In this document: piece after piece, positions 1-5,438 of the stretch | Layout: every line of letters starts with the position of its first letter | Numbering within the stretch: the first letter of the stretch is position 1 | Assembly: GCA_016928455.1 (NCBI GenBank) | Contig: JAFGKP010000144.1 | Coordinates: forward strand, 1 to 8,414 | Source of the DNA: Methanomicrobia archaeon | Lineage (GTDB): Archaea; Halobacteriota; Syntropharchaeia; Alkanophagales; Methanospirareceae | DNA length: 8,414 nt | Direction: 5' to 3' | Program-made: the position numbers and the translations under genes | Notes under the pieces: model-generated | Told to the model about the DNA's origin: nothing | Databases searched by the model: none | The model's input: the letters and a program-made list of their open reading frames with translations, nothing else

Positions 1-320
1 GTCCAGCCGGTGATCACGAGATAATAGCTGAGCACTATGGTCGATACGAGCACGGCGCCTATGCCGACCCAGATGAGCTCACGCCTGATAGACCGCATCG
101 CGGTGACGATCGAGCGCTTGAAATGCCGCCCGACGGCGAACTCGAGGATTGCCAGCGGAATGCCAAAGAGGAGGAGAGAAATCACATACGGAATGAGAAA
201 TGCGCCGCCGCCATTCTGGCCCGTGACGTACGGGAACCGCCAGACATTCCCCAGACCAAGCGCGGATCCTATTGCAGCCAGTAAAAACCCGAGTTGCGAT
301 CCCCAGTGCTCCCGTGGCAT
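1..320 (-). CDS. Sodium:neurotransmitter symporter (SNF/NSS) family transporter, N-terminal part
   Basis: This gene runs off the left edge; 106 codons are visible, starting at the ATG complementary to 318-320. The protein begins MPREHWGSQLGFLLAAIG, followed by LGLGNVWRFPYVTGQNGGGA at residues 21-40. That is the hallmark unwound first membrane helix of the NSS family (LeuT type), where Na+ and substrate bind. Two further hydrophobic segments lie at about residues 41-63 and 82-104, separated by a basic cytoplasmic loop (GRHFKRS...RSIRR). Members import amino acids or related amines with sodium across the cytoplasmic membrane. A GAGG Shine-Dalgarno motif at 327-330 sits 6 nt before the ATG and supports this start. 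The nearest upstream gene on the same strand is a broken ArsR-type regulator. The substrate cannot be deduced, but an amino acid is the default. The family call is firm. Confidence 0.93.
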   Translation of the reverse strand, partial: MPREHWGSQLGFLLAAIGSALGLGNVWRFPYVTGQNGGGAFLIPYVISLLLFGIPLAILEFAVGRHFKRSIVTAMRSIRRELIWVGIGAVLVSTIVLSYYLVITGW

Positions 321-394
321 TTTATTCCTCTGTCGTTGCGTGCACGGCGATTTAACCGAATAGACCAAACAATGGCAGAATACAGGTCTCACCG

Positions 395-403
395 TTAATA
401 TAG
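395..403 (-). promoter_or_regulatory. Possible TATA box for the transporter
   Basis: Read on the minus strand this is CTATATTAA. It would place transcription start near position 371 and give a leader of about 50 nt that includes the GAGG ribosome site. It is the only convincing TATA-like element upstream of the transporter, but it is unsupported by any other signal. Confidence 0.35.
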
Positions 404-513
404 CTTGTGCCTGCTAAGGACGGCGCAGCGCATTAACCGGGAGGGATGTTCGTTGCCCGGAAGCACTTCGCGTACCGGGATAGCCGCATAAAGTAGCCCG
501 GAATGTGAGAAAG

Positions 514-527
514 GGGGCTGTGACCCC
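514..527 (-). terminator. Weak GC hairpin after the ArsR-like pseudogene
   Basis: On the minus strand GGGG-TCACAG-CCCC lies six nucleotides after the stop of the ArsR-like gene and is followed by CTTTCTC. The stem is only four GC pairs and the T-tract is short, so it is a tentative transcript end. Confidence 0.2.
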
Positions 528-532
528 GGTGG

Positions 533-831
533 TTACCGCTTCTCTCTGAGCTCGGCGAGCACTTCGTCCACTCTATCGGTAACCCAGAAATTCCGCATCG
601 CCTTCCCCTTTGACTTCTCCTGCTCAGAGAGCTCGTACATTACTGCCCAAAAATCCGTTGGCCTCCAGAATCTGGAGATGATATGAGACAAGTCGCCGCT
701 CTTCGCCCAACGCTTTACTGATACTGTTGATGTGCAGTGGGTTCTCTCTTGAGGAGCTCCATGATCCTGAAGCGTATCGGATGCACCAGCACGTGCGCTT
801 CCCTTACCAACTGTTCCTCAAGTTGCTTCAT
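533..831 (-). pseudogene. ArsR-family winged-helix regulator disrupted by two frameshifts
   Basis: No single frame spans this gene, but three consecutive frames join into one ArsR-type protein of 98 residues. Frame one, from the ATG at 829-831, reads MKQLEEQLVREAHVLVHPIR then FRIMELLKRE. Frame two continues PLHINSISKALG...RLVSYHLQILEANGF, the recognition helix and start of the wing. Frame three gives WAVMYELSEQEKSKGKAMRN to a TAA at 533-535. Each junction is explained by one extra base: in the CCC codon at 739-741 and in the five-base homopolymer at 649-653. Removing both restores 99 codons in 297 nt. The helix-turn-helix order (HPIR...ILELL-like, SxxLGxxxxLVSYHLxxLE) is typical of ArsR DNA-binding repressors. 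The visible protein has no metal-binding cysteines. It may be a true pseudogene, or an intact gene in a sequence carrying indel errors. It is a candidate regulator of its neighbours. Confidence 0.8.
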
Positions 832-1139
832 AGCCCGCAGTAAGAGGCGGCCTATAAAAGTAGTAAAATGTGAAAAATACTTTTAGATGGCAAGTTCGCA
901 TTACCTGAGTGAGGCCGCTATTCGCGCAGCAGAGGTAGGAGTCAGGGAAAAAGATAGAAAAGGTCAAGCTCCTTAAACGAGCCGTGACTTTTGTCCTTCC
1001 AACTGGCTTCAGAAAAGCAGTGGCGATCCACGGTTTTTTCATTCTGCAGTCCTTCTACGCGTTAAACTGCGCATCACTCGCGGGTACAAAATCTATGCTG
1101 ATGCCGCTTCGCTGCTGCCGTTAGCGCCGCAACTATTAA
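832..1139. other. Intergenic stretch, no convincing gene
   Basis: This stretch of about 300 nt separates the minus-strand ArsR-like gene from the plus-strand ferritin-like gene, so promoters for both should lie here. I see the TATA box for the former at 853-860. Short open frames exist on both strands (for example minus-strand codons from 1042 down to 818), but they show no domain-like pattern and overlap the ArsR start. No tRNA or repeat was found. Confidence 0.5.
853..860 (-). promoter_or_regulatory. TATA box of the ArsR-like gene (leaderless arrangement)
   Basis: The minus strand reads CTTTTATA, centred about 25 nt before the ATG at 831. That is the spacing expected between an archaeal TATA box and transcription start, and there is no Shine-Dalgarno motif before the ATG. 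The transcript is therefore probably leaderless. The good promoter shows that the gene was, or still is, expressed. Confidence 0.5.
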
Positions 1140-1141
1140 AT
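1133..1141 (+). promoter_or_regulatory. Possible TATA box of the ferritin-like gene
   Basis: CTATTAAAT overlaps the first ATG of the ferritin-like frame. If it is the TATA box, transcription would begin near 1160. The real start codon would then be the ATG at 1164 (or 1155), read from a leaderless transcript. No other TATA-like element fits better. Confidence 0.3.
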
Positions 1142-1586
1142 GCCGGAACGGGCTATGAGAAGCATGGAAAAAATCACGGACGTAGAGGAGATCATCAGAC
1201 TCTTGAATGAGGATTTTGCACACGAGATAGAGAATACGATGATTTATGTCCGGAACTCGTTTATCATCAAACCTTGCGATCCCAGCAGGGTAACCGAAAG
1301 CATCTCAGTTGACGAGATGCGGCACATGTGGTGGCTGGCGGATCTGATCGTGAAACAAGGCGGGAAGCCGAGTATGGAGCATAGCGAGCTCGAGTTCGGT
1401 GGTGACGACCTGAGAAGCCAATTGGAGCGGCAGATCGAGCTGGAAACCGAAGCGATTGAGCGCTACAAACAGCATATTGAGCTCATCGACGATACGGAAG
1501 TGGTCGGTGTCCTGAAACATATTTTGGATGAAGAAAAACGGCACCGGAAAGAATTCAGAATGCGGCTCGCGCAGCTCGATGAGTGA
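1140..1586 (+). CDS. Ferritin-like diiron protein
   Basis: A 148-residue protein with the four-helix pattern of the ferritin/bacterioferritin-like superfamily. Likely diiron ligands are Glu29 in helix one (LNEDFAHEIENTMIY), Glu59-x-x-His62 in helix two (DEMRHMWW), a Glu at 100-104 in helix three (IELETEAIERY) and Glu132-x-x-His135 in helix four (DEEKRHRKEF). Keeping both ExxH motifs and the helix one and three glutamates argues for an active iron-oxidising or iron-storing centre in the cytoplasm. Members commonly serve in iron storage or defence against oxygen and peroxide. The protein is shorter than classical ferritin. The start is uncertain: ATGs at 1140, 1155 and 1164 are all in frame, none has a strong Shine-Dalgarno, and a TATA-like element overlaps the first. 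Family-like sequence begins only around residue 11, so 1164 is attractive. It converges with the next gene, 74 nt away. Confidence 0.85.
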   Translation: MPERAMRSMEKITDVEEIIRLLNEDFAHEIENTMIYVRNSFIIKPCDPSRVTESISVDEMRHMWWLADLIVKQGGKPSMEHSELEFGGDDLRSQLERQIELETEAIERYKQHIELIDDTEVVGVLKHILDEEKRHRKEFRMRLAQLDE

Positions 1587-1660
1587 ATCGCGGCCGATAG
1601 CTCATCACTAGCAGATAACGAAACCCTGCAAATACGCCACGAGAGCACGTTCGCGACTGT

Positions 1661-2416
1661 TTATTCACCTTGTGGCTCTTTAACGCGCTCTCTGGGCTTA
1701 TTAAGCAAGCTGAGCAGTTCGATCGCGTCGCTGAGCAACGAGAGCGCGTCAGAAGATGAGGGGAAGATCGTAATATCGGTGGAGAAGAATTCTTTCGCCT
1801 TTGCCCCTGCGTTCCGTAAAGATTCGCACACCTTCGTTAGGTTTTCAGTGCCCAGCTCTGCCGTCCCCGCGCCCGCAGCCAGCTCAGAATCACCTCCTGA
1901 ATCTGCGCAGAAGTGGTCGACCGCGTAGAGGAGCACGCGACTGGATAGTAATGCCGATGCGAGGTATGAGCCCCGCTCGTACTCGCTGAGCGCTTCTGTA
2001 AGGTGGAGCTCACAATTGACATCGGAGAGTGCGCCCGATAGATCAACCAGCTGGTTCTTGATCGTTGCAAGCAGCTCCTGCTCCGCTTCTGATCGCGCGG
2101 CAGGCAGGCTTCGCAACACCTCGATGGCCCGGTCACACTCGGCTTCTATCTCGCGTAACAGCGCCTTCTGCGCGTACACTGCAGAATAATCCTTGCTCTT
2201 CGTCTCGATGTCTCGCAGGTACACCTTAAGCTTCTGCTCAGCGGCGATACGGCCGAAATGCATCTTCGCAATCTTGTAGGCCTCAACCGCGATACCAAGC
2301 TCCTCGGTCGGTCCGAACAACGAATCAGGAATGGACTGCCGAAGTTGTTTGGTCAGTTCCTTTACCGACTCAAACTCTTTTGAGATATCCTCGGCATCAC
2401 GCACTATTAAGGTCAT
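1661..2416 (-). CDS. Helical protein with HEPN-like C-terminal region, function unknown
   Basis: About 251 residues from the ATG complementary to 2414-2416. I chose this over an in-frame GTG at 2449 because GAGGAGAG at 2432-2439 lies upstream of it, though 15 nt is a long spacing. The protein is almost entirely helical. The N-terminal half (to about residue 125) is charged and coiled-coil-like. The C-terminal half has the alternating pattern of HEPN-type four-helix domains: LTEALSEYERGSYLASALLS followed by RVLLYAVDH, then a polar Ser/Gly/Ala-rich linker, then TDITIFPSSSDALSLLSDAI. That last segment resembles the THDI-x-P-x-x-EAL-x-x-L ending of HEPN/DUF4145-like proteins. An Arg and a His are spaced R-x7-H, slightly wider than the R-x4-6-H of HEPN ribonucleases, so nuclease activity is doubtful. 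No membrane segment is seen. Its neighbours give no clear functional link. Confidence 0.7.
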   Translation of the reverse strand: MTLIVRDAEDISKEFESVKELTKQLRQSIPDSLFGPTEELGIAVEAYKIAKMHFGRIAAEQKLKVYLRDIETKSKDYSAVYAQKALLREIEAECDRAIEVLRSLPAARSEAEQELLATIKNQLVDLSGALSDVNCELHLTEALSEYERGSYLASALLSSRVLLYAVDHFCADSGGDSELAAGAGTAELGTENLTKVCESLRNAGAKAKEFFSTDITIFPSSSDALSLLSDAIELLSLLNKPRERVKEPQGE

Positions 2417-2431
2417 CTTTTTTTTCAGACA

Positions 2432-2439
2432 CTCTCCTC
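2432..2439 (-). promoter_or_regulatory. Shine-Dalgarno motif of the HEPN-like gene
   Basis: The minus strand reads GAGGAGAG, the strongest ribosome-binding match in the area. It lies 15 nt before the ATG at 2416 and falls inside the reading frame of the alternative GTG start at 2449, so it favours the shorter protein. An A8 run lies between it and the ATG. Confidence 0.4.
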
Positions 2440-2709
2440 GGATCTCCACTCAGGAAGCACCCTCGATTAGATCCTCACTACATGAGCCACAGGACCGGCG
2501 TGACGGATACCGTACGCAACACACCGCTAACCCTGACGACCACACATTCTTATGTGCCTCTTAAATGTAAAAGGTATCCATCTCTTTATTCACTCACTGG
2601 ACTAGAGCGCGACGACTCCGGACCTGGTTTGGTAAAAGAGTATGGGCACGAAAGGGGATTATGTGCGCTTTGGCCGTCGGCTGGTAATACTTCTGGTTCG
2701 AGTACCTGA

Positions 2710-3717
2710 CTACTGATTTTCCGCGCTCGCACCGGGTAGGACACTGGTAAGGAGCGCCAGGATCGGGCCGATCACAAGCCCGGCCCAGATGACGATGCCG
2801 ATGACGCCAAGGATAGCTAGAGCGACTCTCACTTTTGGCGCTACGGGTGCGTGTACGCGCAGGGCTAGCCGCAGGAGCAGCATGCCAACGATGATAGGGA
2901 TCAGGGCGAAGAAAAGAGTAACGACGACCGCAGCGGTTATAGGAACCATGCTCAAGGCAATGCCCATCTGCGTAAGCGTAATGCCACCGCTCCCGATATA
3001 AAGAAGTCCCGCAAGGCTCCCGAGCCAGCCAGGCGAACCCAGGGTGCGTCGCCGCCAGAAAAGGAGTGCTAATCCAATGATAACGACCACAAGCATAGGT
3101 GCCAGAATAACGGCCACGGACTGCCCTTCCCAGCGATGTACACCAATCACGTCCAGAGGCACACGTATCCACTCCACCGGCGAGAATTCTTCACGGTAAC
3201 CGACCGCGAGCCCATACCGACCACCGTTTGTCGGCTCATAGACGGCGACGTAATACGTGCCCGCTGCGGTGACCGTGGTATCGAGCTCGGCGAGCTCATA
3301 AAGCGCTGATGGTGTGAAGGGCTCATAACTTCCCCGATCTGGCCGCTGCCCTTCTACCACCCGCGCATCCAATCCAGGAGGCACGGTAACAAACGCGGGT
3401 ACAGTACCGTGCGGTTCGATACCCGGCCCCATGACCACCAGCCCGGGTGTAAAGGCGCTCTCACGGGGTGTGAAGAGTGAAAGCCGCAGCCGCTGGCCCT
3501 GCTCCAGTTCGAACTCGAAGTAGTTGGCAACGCCGCCCTCACCCTCACGGAGTTCCGCGTAGACCGCCCAAGATTTGAGCGGGTCGTGAATGTGTGTAGC
3601 GGTCTCGATCGCCTCGTTATCGCCCGTCGTGATAGGGACATGTGCCTGCGTTACCGTCAGCAGCATGATGCAGAGCAGAGCGATACCACACCAGAGCGAG
3701 AACCTCCCGAACCGCAT
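2710..3717 (-). CDS. Secreted beta-rich domain protein with four C-terminal membrane helices
   Basis: 335 residues from the ATG complementary to 3715-3717; an in-frame TTG lies three codons upstream. A signal peptide or anchor spans residues 6-25 (hydrophobic, ending TVTQAHVP). Residues 26-195 form an extracytoplasmic, beta-strand-rich domain. It includes a repeated pattern of aromatic strands (NYFEFELEQGQRLRLSLFTP near 65-84) and GTYYVAVYEPTNGGRYGLAV near 153-172, which recalls jelly-roll or PPC-like sandwich domains. Four membrane helices follow at about 200-221, 232-252, 259-283 and 297-323, with a basic WRRR after the first. I cannot assign a function, and no catalytic motif is seen. Similar proteins are, as far as I recall, annotated as hypothetical in methanogen-related archaea. 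It is transcribed divergently from the aldehyde dehydrogenase gene. Confidence 0.8.
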   Translation of the reverse strand: MRFGRFSLWCGIALLCIMLLTVTQAHVPITTGDNEAIETATHIHDPLKSWAVYAELREGEGGVANYFEFELEQGQRLRLSLFTPRESAFTPGLVVMGPGIEPHGTVPAFVTVPPGLDARVVEGQRPDRGSYEPFTPSALYELAELDTTVTAAGTYYVAVYEPTNGGRYGLAVGYREEFSPVEWIRVPLDVIGVHRWEGQSVAVILAPMLVVVIIGLALLFWRRRTLGSPGWLGSLAGLLYIGSGGITLTQMGIALSMVPITAAVVVTLFFALIPIIVGMLLLRLALRVHAPVAPKVRVALAILGVIGIVIWAGLVIGPILALLTSVLPGASAENQ

Positions 3718-3740
3718 ACATAGCAATTTTGCCGTCCGAA

Positions 3741-3750
3741 AGTTAAAGTT
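3741..3750 (-). promoter_or_regulatory. TATA-like element of the membrane protein gene
   Basis: The minus strand reads AACTTTAACT, centred about 28 nt before the ATG at 3717. No Shine-Dalgarno motif precedes that ATG, so a leaderless or very short-leader transcript is likely. The match to the archaeal TATA consensus is moderate. Confidence 0.35.
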
Positions 3751-3781
3751 TTCGCCGGCTACTAGATGTGGAGGAACCTAT

Positions 3782-3805
3782 CACCATTTTGAACTTGATA
3801 TGGTG
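3782..3805. repeat. Inverted repeat in divergent promoter region (CACCAT...ATGGTG)
   Basis: CACCAT at 3782-3787 and ATGGTG at 3800-3805 form a perfect 6-bp inverted repeat with a 12-nt spacer. It lies between the two divergent promoters and next to a longer inverted repeat, so it may be a protein-binding site. It is short enough to be chance. Confidence 0.3.
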
Positions 3806-3820
3806 GGTATTGTGGTCTTA

Positions 3821-3858
3821 CGTTGGCTCTACTTGCTCTAGAGCCAGAAGAGCCAACG
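3821..3858. repeat. Nested inverted repeat, candidate operator
   Basis: CGTTGGCTCT at 3821-3830 and AGAGCCAACG at 3849-3858 are perfect 10-bp inverted arms. The spacer holds a second perfect palindrome, GCTCTAGAGC at 3835-3844. The core GCTCT/AGAGC thus occurs four times in 38 nt. The element is centred about 80 nt upstream of the aldehyde dehydrogenase TATA box and about 120 nt upstream of the divergent membrane protein start. It could be an operator for a multimeric regulator. A structured RNA is less likely because no gene is expected to be transcribed through it. Confidence 0.55.
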
Positions 3859-3916
3859 AGCGGTTAGAACCTGACTGAGTAACTCCACGAAAAGATGCGA
3901 ACGGTTACCAAAGCAC

Positions 3917-3922
3917 TTATAT
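3917..3922 (+). promoter_or_regulatory. TATA box of the aldehyde dehydrogenase operon
   Basis: TTATAT, within CACTTATATGACC, is centred about 27 nt before the ATG at 3947. No Shine-Dalgarno motif precedes that ATG. Together these indicate a leaderless transcript starting at or next to 3947 and argue against the upstream in-frame ATG at 3929. Confidence 0.55.
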
Positions 3923-3946
3923 GACCTTATGCAGTATATAGCAGTA

Positions 3947-5416
3947 ATGCGCGAATATAACTTGTTTATCGGTGGCGCGTGGACTAATTCATCCACGGAT
4001 GAGACATTCGAGGATATCAACCCTGCGACACTGGATAAGCTCGCCTCATTTCAGGTTGCGAACCGCGACGACGTAGCTCGTGCGGTGGACGCTGCATGGG
4101 CGGCATTCAAGCTCTGGAGCGAGACACCGGCACCCAAACGTGCAATGGTGCTCTTTCGGGCAGCGCGACTGCTGGAAGAGCGGAAAGAGGAACTTGCGGT
4201 TCTGATGACGCAGGAGATGGGGAAGGTGCTTTCCGAGACCAGAGGTGACGTCCAGGAAGCCATTGACATCACGTTGTACGCGGCCGGTGAGGGGCGGCGG
4301 ATGCTGGGCGAGACCACCACCTCGGAATTGAAAGACAAGTTCTGCATGACCGTGCTGCAGCCCATCGGCGTTATTGGTGTGATTACGCCCTGGAACTTCC
4401 CCATAGCCATCCCGGCCTGGAAACTGATGCCCGCCCTCGTTGCAGGGAACGGCATCGTCATGAAACCGGCGAGTGATACGCCGTTGCTGACCCTCAAGTT
4501 GGTAGAGATATTGATGGAAGCAGGCTTGCCTCCTGGGGTGATCAACCTGATCTTTGGGCCCGGCGAGACCGTGGGCGCGGCCCTCGTTCATCACCCTGAT
4601 ATTCGAGCCATCTCCTTTACCGGCAGTCTGGCGACCGGGAAGTGGATCATGGGCGAATGTGCTCAGGACATGAAACGGGTCTCACTGGAATTGGGCGGGA
4701 AGAACCCCATTATCATTATGGACGACGCTGATCTCGATCTTGCCCTGGAGGGCGTGGTCTGGGGCGCCTTCGGCACCACGGGACAGCGCTGTACCGCAGC
4801 CAGCAGGGTGATTGTGCACGAGGCGGTGAAGGACGAGTTCACCACGAGACTCATGGCAAGGACGCAGGCACTCCGGCTTGGTAACGGCCTTGACCCAAAA
4901 ACGGATGTTGGCCCGGTAATCAACGAGCGCCAGCTCCGGAAGATCGAGAGCTATATTCAGATAGGCCGGAACGAAGGTGCAACGCTGCTGACCGGGGGTA
5001 ACGTGATTAGTCCTGGTTTGTCTGGCTACTTCATCCAGCCTACTATCTTCACGGCTGTAGAATCTGATATGCGGATCGCACAGGAGGAGATCTTCGGACC
5101 CGTTGTCTCCTTGATCTCTATATCGGGATTGGACGAAGCCATCGAGGTGGCGAACGCTACCCGCTATGGCCTCTCATCCTCTATCTACACCAGGGACATC
5201 GCCAGTGCGTTCAGGGCGATCAACGAGATCGAAGCCGGTATCACTTACATCAATTCCTCCACCATCGGCGCTGAGGTTCATCTCTCGTTTGGCGGTGTGA
5301 AGGGCACGGGCAACGGGTTCAGAGAGGCGGGCACCGACGCCATCAAGGAGTTCACCGAGGTGAAAGCGGTGTATATCGATTATAGCGGCAAGCTGCAGAA
5401 GGCGCAGATTGATTGA
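3947..5416 (+). CDS. Aldehyde (semialdehyde) dehydrogenase, NAD(P)-dependent
   Basis: A full-length aldehyde dehydrogenase superfamily enzyme of 489 residues from the ATG at 3947. That start is preferred over an in-frame ATG at 3929 because of the TATA spacing, and because family proteins begin with the xYNLFIGGAW motif seen here. It oxidises an aldehyde to a carboxylic acid in the cytoplasm. Catalytic residues are present: Asn150 in TPWNFP, general base Glu248 in LELGGKNP and nucleophile Cys282 in GQRCTAAS. The spacing of 34 between Glu and Cys is normal for the family. The C-terminus (INSSTIGAEVHLSFGGVKGT, then GNGFREAG, and the ending YSGKLQKAQID) resembles semialdehyde dehydrogenases that act on amino acid breakdown products, such as aminoadipate or glutamate semialdehyde. 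The next gene, 22 nt downstream, is a class-III aminotransferase that would supply the aldehyde. The exact substrate (succinate, glutarate, aminoadipate or glutamate semialdehyde) cannot be read from the sequence. Confidence 0.93.
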   Translation: MREYNLFIGGAWTNSSTDETFEDINPATLDKLASFQVANRDDVARAVDAAWAAFKLWSETPAPKRAMVLFRAARLLEERKEELAVLMTQEMGKVLSETRGDVQEAIDITLYAAGEGRRMLGETTTSELKDKFCMTVLQPIGVIGVITPWNFPIAIPAWKLMPALVAGNGIVMKPASDTPLLTLKLVEILMEAGLPPGVINLIFGPGETVGAALVHHPDIRAISFTGSLATGKWIMGECAQDMKRVSLELGGKNPIIIMDDADLDLALEGVVWGAFGTTGQRCTAASRVIVHEAVKDEFTTRLMARTQALRLGNGLDPKTDVGPVINERQLRKIESYIQIGRNEGATLLTGGNVISPGLSGYFIQPTIFTAVESDMRIAQEEIFGPVVSLISISGLDEAIEVANATRYGLSSSIYTRDIASAFRAINEIEAGITYINSSTIGAEVHLSFGGVKGTGNGFREAGTDAIKEFTEVKAVYIDYSGKLQKAQID

Positions 5417-5423
5417 GGAGCGC

Positions 5424-5430
5424 GAGGAGA
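5424..5430 (+). promoter_or_regulatory. Shine-Dalgarno motif of the aminotransferase gene
   Basis: GAGGAGA lies 8 nt before the ATG at 5439. This fixes that ATG as the start and rejects the in-frame TTG at 5409, which overlaps the end of the aldehyde dehydrogenase gene. It indicates internal translation initiation within an operon transcript. Confidence 0.75.
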
Positions 5431-5438
5431 GAAACCAC

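Noticed and set aside
37..363. Plus-strand 108-codon open frame
   Set aside because: It is antisense to the transporter gene, whose NSS motif is unmistakable on the minus strand.
818..1042. Minus-strand 74-codon frame upstream of the ArsR-like gene
   Set aside because: It overlaps the ArsR promoter and start, has no family resemblance and an aromatic-rich random-looking composition.
2594..3172. Minus-strand 192-codon frame
   Set aside because: It overlaps the membrane protein gene in another frame and has low-complexity Arg/Ser/His composition with no domain pattern.
4046..4594. Long minus-strand frames opposite the aldehyde dehydrogenase
   Set aside because: They are antisense shadows of a fully conserved enzyme, a common effect in GC-rich coding DNA.
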